The notes: a model not told the origin generated them from the letters alone. Positions 22,004 to 30,150 are shown, counted from the stretch's first letter. The stretch is 64,000 bases of DNA from Mycolicibacterium helvum (GCF_010731895.1 NZ_AP022596.1:5146001-5210000); one strand, 5' to 3'. Numbers and translations: made by a program.

Positions 22004-22950
22004 CGCCGGGGCGCCCTGATTGCGTCGACCAACACAGGCACCAGTCGTGGCGCCCACCTCAACGCCTCGAAACCGCCTGCATGCCAGGTATGTTCGACAA
22101 TCCCCGCGCCGGCGAGGCGCCGGCCGTCGACGTGCGCTTCGAACCGGGTGTGGGTTTCGTCGAGCAGCATGCCGCTCTTGAAGAGGGGAACGTCGCTGGT
22201 GGCTGTCCCGGTGACGTGGTAAGACCCGCCGTGCGCGTCACGGATCGTCAGATGCAAGCCGGCCACCCTGTGCGGGCTCTGCCAGGAGTACTCGAGGTCA
22301 AAGGAATCAATGGCCACACATTGCCCGGCCCGGTAGATGAACCCGGATTGGGTCTGCGAGCCAGGCTCGCCCGTTTGTGAGGCGGTGAAGGCGAAGTCAC
22401 CGTCGAACTGGGCCGAGATCCACTCCCAGCCGGTGATGGTCGCCCAGTCTCGTGGTCCCCATGACTTGTCACGGGTACCGAATCCCACGATCTCGTGGTG
22501 GCGCCCACGCAGGCGGGTCACGCCTGTGACGGCACCGGGGTGCTCGAAGTGACGTGCTGCCAGCACATGAGCCCCACCTGACTCGGCGAAGTCGAACGGC
22601 GAGGCCAGCGCGGTCCAGGTCAGGTCGATGCTGTCCTGGCCGGAAAGCGTGATGCGCCAACTCTGTAGCGGCTCGTTCATGCGGAGCGTCAGCCGGCCGA
22701 CCCGGAAGCCGTCGCGCATTGACGGTGCCGTCGCGACTTTCTGGTTGATCGCCGCGTAGACGAACTCCCGCCGTCCCCCGCGCATCGTGATCACCACCGC
22801 GTCCGCGGTGCCTTCGCGGGCGCGGTAGCCGAGTCGCGCCAATCCGACCGTGTCCTGGGCGACCCAGTTGAAGTAGAAGCTCTCCTGCCAGTGGTCCTGC
22901 CGTCCTGGTGGATGGAGTTCTTCGTCGCTGTCGGTCAGGGGAGTGAGCAT
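22000..22950 (-). CDS. CrtC/AttH-like lipocalin-fold protein, unknown function
   Basis: 316-residue protein that resembles the hydroxyneurosporene dehydrogenase/CrtC-like double-lipocalin group, a fold that handles hydrophobic ligands. Typical segments are HWQESFYFNWVAQDTVGLARLGYR near the N-terminus, GFGTRDKSWGPRDW near residue 160, and HTWHAGGFEALRW near the end. No signal peptide or membrane helix is seen. The start ATG 22950 is preferred over ATG 22986, which would sit in the likely operator. It is coupled to the RPH-like gene by ATGA and divergent from tetR. Family assignment is moderate; no reaction is assigned. Confidence 0.65.
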   Translation of the reverse strand: MLTPLTDSDEELHPPGRQDHWQESFYFNWVAQDTVGLARLGYRAREGTADAVVITMRGGRREFVYAAINQKVATAPSMRDGFRVGRLTLRMNEPLQSWRITLSGQDSIDLTWTALASPFDFAESGGAHVLAARHFEHPGAVTGVTRLRGRHHEIVGFGTRDKSWGPRDWATITGWEWISAQFDGDFAFTASQTGEPGSQTQSGFIYRAGQCVAIDSFDLEYSWQSPHRVAGLHLTIRDAHGGSYHVTGTATSDVPLFKSGMLLDETHTRFEAHVDGRRLAGAGIVEHTWHAGGFEALRWAPRLVPVLVDAIRAPRR

Positions 22951-22966
22951 CCTCACATTAGAATGT

Positions 22967-22982
22967 AAGCGTTTACTCGCTT
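22967..22982. promoter_or_regulatory. Inverted repeat, probable TetR operator
   Basis: AAGCG-N6-CGCTT (22967-22982) lies in the 62-base gap between the CrtC-like gene and tetR, overlapping GTAAGCGTTTAC (22965-22976), itself a weaker dyad. Position between divergent starts fits an autoregulated TetR site. Binding is inferred. Confidence 0.5.
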
Positions 22983-23012
22983 TCAACTTGTATCCGCGCT
23001 AGCGTTCCTGGC

Positions 23013-23729
23013 ATGGCCTCTGGTCTGCGTAAAAAGCCCCAGCAACAACGCGCCAAGGACACCATCGAGCGCATCGTCGATGCGGGTGCTCGCGTTCTGG
23101 TTCAGTACGGCTACGACGGCGCCTCGACGAATCGCATCGCGCAGGAGGCGGGCCTGAGCCCGGGCTCGGTGTACCAGTACTTTCGTGACAAGGATGCGAT
23201 CGTATTGGCAGTGGTGGAACGCCTCAACGACGACCTGGGCCGCCGGATCGCCGCGGCGTTCCCGTTGACCACCGAGCTATCCCTTGACGAGCTGGCGCGA
23301 ACCGTCGTGACCTCACTTGTCGATGCGCTGTCATCCCAATCGGATCTTCTCGCGGCATTCCTCGACAGGGTGCCTCGGTTGGCTGACGGCAGCCCGTTCG
23401 GTGGTCTGCTGAGTCGCGCCGGCGAACTGACCTACCTCCAGCTGGTTGCCAACCGGGAATGGGTGCGCCACGAGGAGTTCGACGTGACGACGTGGTTCAT
23501 CGTGCAGACCACCTCGCACCTGGCGTTGCGTTATGTGATTGACAAGCCTGCGATCTCGCGTGATCGGTTCATCGAGGAACTCACCGCACTGCTGGTCACG
23601 TACGCCTATCGGACCGCCGGCGAACCGCAGGTCAGGGCAGCAGCACTATCGAGCCCGTCGTCTTGCGGCCCTGCAGATCGCGGTGCGCCTGGGCCGCCTC
23701 GGCCAGCGGGTAGTGGCCGCCGACGGTGA
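23013..23729 (+). CDS. TetR-family transcriptional regulator
   Basis: 238-residue regulator. The N-terminal HTH is clear: STNRIAQEAGLSPGSVYQYF followed by RDKDAIVLAVVERL (about residues 39-70). The C-terminal ligand domain is of ordinary length to about residue 204, followed by an Ala/Pro/Arg-rich tail of about 34 residues read from the region that overlaps the antisense qor gene by 98 bases. It probably represses itself and the divergent CrtC-like/RPH-like pair. The ligand is unknown, perhaps the substrate or product of that pair. Confidence 0.88.
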   Translation: MASGLRKKPQQQRAKDTIERIVDAGARVLVQYGYDGASTNRIAQEAGLSPGSVYQYFRDKDAIVLAVVERLNDDLGRRIAAAFPLTTELSLDELARTVVTSLVDALSSQSDLLAAFLDRVPRLADGSPFGGLLSRAGELTYLQLVANREWVRHEEFDVTTWFIVQTTSHLALRYVIDKPAISRDRFIEELTALLVTYAYRTAGEPQVRAAALSSPSSCGPADRGAPGPPRPAGSGRRR

Positions 23730-24606
23730 TCGTGATCGAGCCGGTCGAGATCGCATCCAGCAATTCACCTGCTCGCCAAGCGAATTCATCCGGCGTGCGG
23801 GTGAAATGCGCGAGATTGGGTCGGGTCAGGTACACCGATCCGGCGGCGTTGAGCCGCTGCGGGTCCACCGGCGGCACCGGCCCGCTGGAAGCGCCGAACA
23901 GGGCCAGTGTGCCGCGAATGGCCAGGCTGGCCAGGCTGGCGTCGAAGGTGGTCTTGCCGACCCCGTCGTACACCGCGGCGACCCCGTGGCCGTTGGTGAG
24001 CTCGCGGATCGTGGCGGCGAAATCACCAGGTTCCTCGGGGTAGTCGAGCACCTCGATCGCCCCGGCCTGCCGCGACAACTCGGCCTTCTCCGGGCCGGAG
24101 GCCGTCGTGATCACGCGGGCGCCCAGGCTGGTCGCCCATTGGGTCAGGATCAGTCCGACACCACCCGCTCCGGCGTGTACAAGCACGAAATCGCGGGCCT
24201 GCACTGGATACACCGACTTGATCAGATAGTGCGCCGTCATCCCCTTGAGCAGTGCGGAGGCGACCGCGTCCGACGGGACGTTATCGGGCACGTAGGCGAC
24301 GAAATCAGCTGGAGCCGTGCAGAACTCGGCGTAGGAACCGGACGCCATGGCGGTCACCACCCGGTCGCCGGGCTTGATCGCGGCGACGTCGTTGCCGACG
24401 GCGGCGACCGTCCCGCACACCTCAGTGCCCAGCACGAACGGCAGCTCCCGCGGGTAGAGGCCCGAGCGGAAGTAGGTCTCGATGTAGTTGACGCCGATCG
24501 CGTCGGCTTCGATGAGCACCTCGGCGGGGCCGGGTTCGGGTTTCGGCTTCTCGACGTAGTTCAGGACCTCGGGGCCGCCCGTCTCGGCGACTTCGATTGC
24601 GTGCAT
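23632..24606 (-). CDS. qor: NADPH:quinone oxidoreductase
   Basis: 324-residue MDR enzyme, close to the length of M. tuberculosis Qor (Rv1454c, 328 residues) in the same position. The N-terminus MHAIEVAETGGPEVLNYVE is typical, with GVNYIETYFRSGLYP near residue 45 and the NADPH motif HAGAGGVGLILTQWA near 150. No zinc ligands are present. ATG 24606 is chosen; the frame remains open far upstream, but that part is antisense to the ATP-grasp gene. It probably reduces quinones by one or two electrons. It is divergent from the gene at 24625 across 18 bases. Confidence 0.93.
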   Translation of the reverse strand: MHAIEVAETGGPEVLNYVEKPKPEPGPAEVLIEADAIGVNYIETYFRSGLYPRELPFVLGTEVCGTVAAVGNDVAAIKPGDRVVTAMASGSYAEFCTAPADFVAYVPDNVPSDAVASALLKGMTAHYLIKSVYPVQARDFVLVHAGAGGVGLILTQWATSLGARVITTASGPEKAELSRQAGAIEVLDYPEEPGDFAATIRELTNGHGVAAVYDGVGKTTFDASLASLAIRGTLALFGASSGPVPPVDPQRLNAAGSVYLTRPNLAHFTRTPDEFAWRAGELLDAISTGSITITVGGHYPLAEAAQAHRDLQGRKTTGSIVLLP

Positions 24607-24624
24607 GTCACTATCATCCCCGCT

Positions 24625-25575
24625 GTGACCCCACCCTCGAAGCTGGCCCGCCCCGACGTCTTCCACCCCAGCATCGTGCTGGCCGGATGCCCGCAACTGA
24701 TCGCCGGTGACGGCGACGACGAGGGTCTGATCGAGGCGCTGCGCCGCCGGGGACTGCATGCCCGCTGGCTGTCCTGGGATGATCCGCAGACCGAAGATGC
24801 CGACCTGGTGATCCTGCGCGCGGCGTGGGACTACGCCGAACGCCGTGAGGAGTTCCTGAGCTGGACCACCCGGGTGCCCAACCTGCTGAACGCGCCGGAA
24901 GTGGTGGCGTGGAACAGCGATAAGCACTACCTGCAGGACCTTGCTGAGGCAGGTGTGCCCACCCTGGCGTCGTTCTTCTTCGAACCCGGCGAGAAGGTCA
25001 CGCTGCCCAAGGGCGAGATCGTGGTCAAACCCGCGATCGGCGCCGGCTCGATCGACACCGGGCGGTTCGTCGACCACGCCGCTGCCCGCGCACACGTCGC
25101 CGCCCTGCAGGACTCCGGGCGCACGGCGCTGGTGCAGCCCTACGACGCCCGCGTGGAAGCGGGGGAGACGGCCCTGGTGTTCCTCGGCGGTCGCCAGTCG
25201 CACGCCTTCACCAAAGGTCCGATGCTTCCGCCGGAAGGCGAGGTGGCCGCCCTCGACGAGTCGGGCACCTACGTCGCCGAGAAACTGGCACCGGCCGATC
25301 CCGACTTCGCGATGTGGGACGTCGGCGTCACCGCGCTGGAGGCGGCGTGTGGGTACCTGGGCATCATCACCACTGAGCTGCTGTACGCCCGGGTGGATCT
25401 CATCGGTGGCGCCGATGATCCGGTGCTGCTCGAGCTCGAGCTGATCGAGCCGGGGTTGGGGTGGGGTCAGCTCGACGGAGCCACCCGCGAGCTGCAGCAG
25501 CGGACGTTCGCGCTGGAGGTCGAGTCAGCGCTCGAGCGTCTTGGGCTCGGTCCGCTGTCGCATCGACGCCCATAA
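24625..25575 (+). CDS. ATP-grasp domain protein (DcsG-like fold), unknown substrate
   Basis: 316-residue protein in the place of M. tuberculosis Rv1455. It shows the pattern of small-molecule ATP-grasp ligases: LSWDDP, VILRAAWDYAERREEFLSW, VAWNSDKHYLQDLAEAGVP, then the ATP-binding IVVKPAIGAGSIDTGRF near residue 130 and LLELELIEPGLGW near 275. DcsG (O-ureido-serine cyclo-ligase) has this layout, but nothing suggests cycloserine synthesis here. The start is GTG 24625 (VTPPSKLARPDVFHP). The 3' end overlaps ctaA by 51 bases. An acyl-phosphate ligase reaction is inferred. Confidence 0.75.
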   Translation: MTPPSKLARPDVFHPSIVLAGCPQLIAGDGDDEGLIEALRRRGLHARWLSWDDPQTEDADLVILRAAWDYAERREEFLSWTTRVPNLLNAPEVVAWNSDKHYLQDLAEAGVPTLASFFFEPGEKVTLPKGEIVVKPAIGAGSIDTGRFVDHAAARAHVAALQDSGRTALVQPYDARVEAGETALVFLGGRQSHAFTKGPMLPPEGEVAALDESGTYVAEKLAPADPDFAMWDVGVTALEAACGYLGIITTELLYARVDLIGGADDPVLLELELIEPGLGWGQLDGATRELQQRTFALEVESALERLGLGPLSHRRP

Positions 25576-26481
25576 CGCAGCGGTGGCCGCGGTCGATGCC
25601 GCCGCACCCGCGACGTGCAGCGCCACCAGCGCGGCGGGCACACCGGTGAAGAACTGCACCGCGCCGACCAACCCTTGAGCCAGCACCAGCGCGACCAGCA
25701 CCGCCAGTCGCCGCATGATCAGCCGTGGGGCGAACACCGCCTGCAGGCCGGCCGCCAGCCCTACCAGCAGCGCCAGATAGGCGATCAGCAGCGTGGAATG
25801 CATATGCACCAGCGTGAGGATCTCCACCTCGAGCCGCGGCACAGTGCGCTGCGGGCTCTTGTCGCCGGCGTGCGGGCCCGCACCGGTCACCAACGTGCCG
25901 GTGACCAGCGTGGCGGCCAGTGTCAGTACGCCGAGCAGGGTCAGATGCCGCAACGGCTTGGGCACTAGGACGGTGGGCAGGCCGTCGTCGGGTTCCCCGA
26001 TCTTGACGTACAGCAGGGTGGCCAGCCACACCATCGCCATCGAGACCAGCAGGTGGATCGCCACCGTCCACCACGCCAGCCCGGCCAACACGGTGATGCC
26101 GCCGAGGACCGCCTGCAGCACCGTCGACGCCGGCATCAGCCAGGCATAGACCAGCACCTCGCGGCGGCGGCGGGCGCGGGTGACGGCCAGGACGGCCAGG
26201 ATCGCGGTGATGACGACCAGGAAGGTGATCATCCGGTTGCCGAACTCGACGGCCTGATGGATGCCGGGCACTTCGGAGTGCGGGACCGGAACGAAACTGC
26301 CCGGGAAGCATTGCGGCCAGGTCGGGCAGCCCAGCCCGGATGCGGTCACCCGGACGATCGCGCCCGTAACGGCGATGCCGCCCTGGGTGAGGATGACCGC
26401 GGCGGCAATGACGCGCTGAGTGCGCAGGCTCGGCAGTGGCAGCAGGTCCACCAGCCGCAGGAAAAACCGTCCGACGGGCAC
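25525..26481 (-). CDS. ctaA: Haem A synthase (Cox15/CtaA)
   Basis: Membrane haem-containing monooxygenase converting haem O to haem A, the step after CtaB. It has 318 residues and eight predicted helices. Family features are GAIVRVTASGLGCPTWPQCFPGS (charged loop with paired Cys), HQAVEFGNRM with a haem-ligand His, and HLLVSMAMVWLATLL and LVHMHSTLLIAYLAL with further His. The start ATG 26481 follows a short gap of 67 bases after the ABC permease gene. Its presence about 6 kb from ctaB matches cytochrome aa3 biogenesis. Confidence 0.94.
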   Translation of the reverse strand: MPVGRFFLRLVDLLPLPSLRTQRVIAAAVILTQGGIAVTGAIVRVTASGLGCPTWPQCFPGSFVPVPHSEVPGIHQAVEFGNRMITFLVVITAILAVLAVTRARRRREVLVYAWLMPASTVLQAVLGGITVLAGLAWWTVAIHLLVSMAMVWLATLLYVKIGEPDDGLPTVLVPKPLRHLTLLGVLTLAATLVTGTLVTGAGPHAGDKSPQRTVPRLEVEILTLVHMHSTLLIAYLALLVGLAAGLQAVFAPRLIMRRLAVLVALVLAQGLVGAVQFFTGVPAALVALHVAGAAASTAATAALWASMRQRTEPKTLER

Positions 26482-26548
26482 GGCCCGATCGTAGAGGACG
26501 GCTAACTACGCGACGTAGTAGGGATTGGGTTGAGCGTAGGACTCACGC

Positions 26549-27325
26549 TCAGGTGAAACGGAACCAGCGCAGCGCGCCCAGCGCCGCGACGGCACCCCAC
26601 GCCGCCAGCACCGCGATGCCGAACCAGTCCACCGACAGCGACATTGCCTGCGTCAGGGTCTCGGTGAGCGCCCCGGACGGGGTCAGCCGGGCCACCAATG
26701 CGATCCCGCGCGGGATCGCATTGGTCTCCAGGGTCAGCGCGCCCAGCCCGGCGAAGATGAACCAGAGCAGGTTGGCCACGGCCAGGACGATCTCGGCGCG
26801 CAGCGTGCCGCCGAGCAACAGGCCCATGGCCGCGAAGCCCGCGGTGCCGAGCGCGATGACGACCGCGCCCAACAGCAGACCGGCCGGGTGCGGGCGCCAA
26901 CCAAGGGCCAGCCCGATGCCGCCGAGTAGCAGCGCCTGCAGGAACACCACGGTCACCACGGCAAGTGATTTCCCGGCGATAATGCCCCACACCGGAAGGG
27001 CGGTGGCGCCCAAGCGTTTCAGCGCCCCGTAGCGGCGGTCGAAGGCCACCGCGATGGCCTGGCCGGTGAACGCGGTCGAGATGACCGCCAGCGCCATGAT
27101 CGCCGGCACGAACACCGCGACGCGCTGCGAACCGAATGAGCCCAGCGGCAGCAGAGTGAGTCCGATCAGCAGAGTGATCGGGATGAACATCGTCAGCAGC
27201 AGCTGTTCGCCGTTGCGCAGCAGTAGTTTCAGCTCGAGGCCGTACTGCGCGGCCAGCATCCGCTGCACCGTGCTGGGCCGCGGATCGGGAGCGAACGTGC
27301 CCGGCGGGAAGAGCTCGGTCGTCAT
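26549..27325 (-). CDS. ABC-2 type transporter permease
   Basis: 258-residue integral membrane protein with six predicted helices, in the place of M. tuberculosis Rv1457c. It begins MTTELFPPGTFAPDPRPS; the first helix falls near LLLTMFIPITLLIGLTLLPL. ATG 27325 is chosen because it overlaps the stop of a bridging mini-ORF (ATGA); the frame is open to ATG 27379, which would add 18 Arg/Ser-rich residues. It forms an exporter with the ATPase at 27387. Cargo is unknown; linkage to mptB suggests an envelope glycolipid precursor. Confidence 0.88.
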   Translation of the reverse strand: MTTELFPPGTFAPDPRPSTVQRMLAAQYGLELKLLLRNGEQLLLTMFIPITLLIGLTLLPLGSFGSQRVAVFVPAIMALAVISTAFTGQAIAVAFDRRYGALKRLGATALPVWGIIAGKSLAVVTVVFLQALLLGGIGLALGWRPHPAGLLLGAVVIALGTAGFAAMGLLLGGTLRAEIVLAVANLLWFIFAGLGALTLETNAIPRGIALVARLTPSGALTETLTQAMSLSVDWFGIAVLAAWGAVAALGALRWFRFT

Positions 27326-27390
27326 GCCGCTCCCTCGTCCGCTCGGTCGCGCCATGTCCGTCGTCGATTCGCTCCGCAACTGTCGCTCAT
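27322..27390 (-). CDS. 22-codon mini-ORF bridging ABC ATPase and permease
   Basis: Starts at ATG 27390, overlapping the ATPase stop as ATGA, and ends in a TGA that overlaps the permease ATG 27325 as ATGA, so it exactly fills the gap. The peptide begins MSDSCGANRRRTWR. The DNA is rich in GAGCGA/GGAGCG words. It has the same double-overlap plan as the mini-ORF at 13431-13466 and the plan known from MIRUs. Its likely role is translational relay; the peptide itself may be irrelevant. Confidence 0.45.
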   Translation of the reverse strand: MSDSCGANRRRTWRDRADEGAA

Positions 27391-28319
27391 GGCCGCAACT
27401 CCTTGCCGGTCAGTTCGAGGAAGACGTCTTCCAGGCTGCGCTGCTCCACCCGCACGTCGGTGGCTAGCACGTCCAGCCGCGCGCACCACGCCGTCACGGT
27501 GGCCAGCACCTGCGGGTCTATCTGACCCTCGACCAGGTATTCACCGGGGGATCGCTCTTTTGCCACATAGCCTTCTGGCAGCGCGGTCATCAGCAATGAC
27601 AGGTCGAGCTGGCGGGGCGCGGAGAATCGCAGCTGGCCTTCGGCGCCGCCCCGCATCAACTCGACGGGCGTGCCGGCGGCCACGGCCGAGCCGTGGTCGA
27701 TGATGACGATGCGATCCGCCAGTTCCTCGGCTTCCTTGAGCTGGTGGGTGGTCAGCACCACCGTCACTCCGTCGCGGCGTAGCGCCTCGATGAGTTCCCA
27801 CACCACCAGGCGGGCGTGCGCGTCCATGCCTGCGGTCGGCTCGTCGAGGAAGACCAGCTCGGGGCGCCCGACCAGGGCGCACGCCAGTGCCAGCCGCTGC
27901 TGCTGGCCACCGGAGAGCCGGCGGTAGGTGGTGCGCGCCGCATCGGTGAGTCCCAGGGTGTCCAGCAGCCACGCCGGGTCCAGGGGGTGGGCGGCATATG
28001 CGGCGACCAGCTGGAGCATCTCACCGGCCCGGGCGGCCGGATAGCCGCCACCGCCCTGCAACATCACGCCGATCCGCTCTCGCACCCGTGCGTTATCGGC
28101 CACCGGGTCCAGGCCCAGCACCTCGATCGTGCCCTCGTCCGGCCGGACGAATCCCTCGCACATCTCGACGGTGGTCGTCTTGCCGGCCCCGTTGGGGCCC
28201 AACAGCGCCAGCACTTCGGCGCGATGTACCTCGAGGTCGAGGCTCGACACCGCCGTCGTCGTGCCGTAGCGCTTGGATACCCCGCGCAGTCGCACGGGGA
28301 TTTCGTGGCCGGAACTCAC
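27387..28319 (-). CDS. ABC transporter ATP-binding protein
   Basis: 310-residue ATPase of the drug/lipid exporter type, in the place of Rv1458c. Walker A is LLGPNGAGKTTTVEM near residue 38, the Q-loop follows, the signature is YRRLSGGQQQRLALA near 135, and Walker B is LVFLDEPTAGMDAHARL near 158. A switch His (VVLTTHQLKEAEEL) and a C-terminal extension are present. The start overlaps the mptB stop as ATGA (28319/28316). It pairs with the permease at 26549. Confidence 0.94.
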   Translation of the reverse strand: MSSGHEIPVRLRGVSKRYGTTTAVSSLDLEVHRAEVLALLGPNGAGKTTTVEMCEGFVRPDEGTIEVLGLDPVADNARVRERIGVMLQGGGGYPAARAGEMLQLVAAYAAHPLDPAWLLDTLGLTDAARTTYRRLSGGQQQRLALACALVGRPELVFLDEPTAGMDAHARLVVWELIEALRRDGVTVVLTTHQLKEAEELADRIVIIDHGSAVAAGTPVELMRGGAEGQLRFSAPRQLDLSLLMTALPEGYVAKERSPGEYLVEGQIDPQVLATVTAWCARLDVLATDVRVEQRSLEDVFLELTGKELRP

Positions 28320-30058
28320 GGGGAGTCAGCGTATGCGCCGGGCGCCGGGCGCGGCGTCGGTGGCTCGGCAGACGACTCAGTGAGTGGCTCCGGCGGCGGT
28401 GCCGGGTCGGGTTCCTGGCCGCTGAACGCCTCGCTGGTGCCGGGCACCTTGCGCCAGGGCAGGTGGTTGAACGTCACCGCGATCAGCAGCAGCACGATCA
28501 CCGCGCTGGCCAGGGTGGCGTCCAGGATCTGGAACAGGGCGAAACGGTCGCCGTTGGCGGTGGGCCCGAAGATGCCGACGACCAGGGTCACCGCGATGGT
28601 GGCGATCCGGAAGCCGGGGCGGGTGGCCCAAGCGGCCAGCGGAATGATCGCCCACAGCAGGTACCACGGCTGCACGACGGGGAACAGCAGCACGGTCGCG
28701 CCCAGCGCGACGCCCAGCCCGCCGACCGGGTACAGCCGGCCCCGGAACACCGCCAGTAGCAGCCAGGTGACCGTGATCGTGATGATCAGCACGCCCATCG
28801 CGCGGGTCAGCGACAGCACGGCTGTGGTGTGATCGCCCAGCCCGAGCAGGATCCCGACCTGACCGGTGCCCAGTGCCAGCAGTGTCGGCGGCGACATCCA
28901 GCTACGCACCACGTTGGCGGTGCCGAGCGTGAAGATCCAGCCGAACCCCAGCCCGCTGGCCCAGCCGATGACCGCCATCACCACGAGCGACAGCGCCGTC
29001 ATCAGGGTGGTGGCTTTCACGAATGCCGTGAAACTGGTGCCCCAGCGATGAGCCAGTGCCATCCCCACGAACCCGAGCGCCAGCAGGCCTGGCAGCTTGA
29101 CCTGGGACGACAGCGTGATCAGGACCGAGCCCAGGATCAGCATGGCCAGCGGTATCCACGCCGCCCACTGGTCTCGCCCGCGCGGCCAGTGCAGTGGCCG
29201 TGGCACCAGCGAGCCCGCGGCTCCGTCGACGCCGCGCAGGGCAAACTCGGTGCCGGTCAGCATCAGGCCAAGCATCAGCGCTTCGTTGTGGATGCCGGCC
29301 ACCAGGTGCATCAGCAGCAGTGGATTGGCCGCGCCCAGCCACAGCGCACTGACCTCGGCCACCCCGCAGCGGCGAGCCAGCCGTGGCACCGCCCAGACGA
29401 TCATGCCGACCCCGAGCAGCACCACCACCCGATGACTGAGCACGGCGGCGACGATGTCCTCGCCGGTCAGCGCCGAGATACCGCGGCCGACCCACAGGAA
29501 CAGCGGCCCGTAGGGGGCCGGCGTCTCGCGCCACAGGCTGGGCACCGAGAGGGTGAACACATGGTCCAGGCCCAGGCCGGGGGCCGGGCCGACCTTGTAC
29601 GGGTTGAGTCCGTTGGCCGAGATCTGGCTCTGCGCCAGGTAGGAGTACACGTCCTTGCTGTACATCGGCGGCGCGATGAGCAGCGGCACGATCCACAGCA
29701 GCAGAGTGTGATCGAGCTGACTGCGGGACATCCGGCGGCTGCCCAGCGCGAAGCGGCCCAGCATCAGCCAGGCCAGTGCCATCATCACCGCGCCGGTGGT
29801 GGTCATCGTGAGCGAGACGGTCTGGATGCGGGATGGCAGGTTGAGCAACCGCACCCCGAAGGTGGGGTCCTGCACGACGGGGCGGGCGCCGGCGCCGAGA
29901 GCACCGATCGCCATCAGCACTGTTCCGGTGGCGCCGAACATCCGGGTGCGGCGCATGGCGCGCAGTTCGGCGTCGTTGAGGGGCGACCCCACCGGGCGTT
30001 CATCGCCGTGCAAGCGGGCGATCGATGAACTCAGTGAGTGTTGGCGGGCTGCCACCAC
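28316..30058 (-). CDS. mptB: Alpha-(1->6)-mannopyranosyltransferase MptB
   Basis: 580-residue polytopic membrane protein with about 13 helices, corresponding to Rv1459c (MptB). In mycobacteria and corynebacteria this GT-C enzyme uses polyprenyl-phospho-mannose to extend the mannan core of lipomannan/lipoarabinomannan. The GT-C type loop lies after helix 2-3 (PPMYSKDVYSYLAQSQISANGLNPY region), followed by APYGPLFLWVGRG. The C-terminal tail is a Pro/Glu-rich extension. The start is near 30058, close to the divergent suf operon. It is co-translated with the ABC ATPase downstream. Confidence 0.9.
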   Translation of the reverse strand: MVAARQHSLSSSIARLHGDERPVGSPLNDAELRAMRRTRMFGATGTVLMAIGALGAGARPVVQDPTFGVRLLNLPSRIQTVSLTMTTTGAVMMALAWLMLGRFALGSRRMSRSQLDHTLLLWIVPLLIAPPMYSKDVYSYLAQSQISANGLNPYKVGPAPGLGLDHVFTLSVPSLWRETPAPYGPLFLWVGRGISALTGEDIVAAVLSHRVVVLLGVGMIVWAVPRLARRCGVAEVSALWLGAANPLLLMHLVAGIHNEALMLGLMLTGTEFALRGVDGAAGSLVPRPLHWPRGRDQWAAWIPLAMLILGSVLITLSSQVKLPGLLALGFVGMALAHRWGTSFTAFVKATTLMTALSLVVMAVIGWASGLGFGWIFTLGTANVVRSWMSPPTLLALGTGQVGILLGLGDHTTAVLSLTRAMGVLIITITVTWLLLAVFRGRLYPVGGLGVALGATVLLFPVVQPWYLLWAIIPLAAWATRPGFRIATIAVTLVVGIFGPTANGDRFALFQILDATLASAVIVLLLIAVTFNHLPWRKVPGTSEAFSGQEPDPAPPPEPLTESSAEPPTPRPAPGAYADSP

Positions 30059-30135
30059 AGCACTCTAACCGGCGAGCGCTTTGACCCCGTGGCTGCTAAG
30101 GGTGCCCTTGCTAGACCTGGTCCGCGAATTGCGTA

Positions 30136-30150
30136 ACACTGGTGTTGTGA
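30136..30150. promoter_or_regulatory. SufR operator at start of sufR
   Basis: ACACT-GGTGT-TGTGA (30136-30150) matches the ACACT-N5-TGTGA pattern I recall for mycobacterial SufR, and also contains the perfect dyad AACAC-TG-GTGTT (30135-30146). It overlaps the proposed GTG start 30147 and a weak -10 like TAACAC (30134-30139), consistent with a leaderless, autorepressed transcript. Confidence 0.65.

Noticed and set aside
23539..24624. Plus-strand extension of the ATP-grasp gene upstream of 24625
   Set aside because: It is antisense to qor and lacks ATP-grasp character; GTG 24625 starts the recognisable protein.
23632..25203. N-terminally extended 523-residue form of qor
   Set aside because: The extra 199 residues are antisense to the ATP-grasp gene; Qor family similarity starts at ATG 24606.
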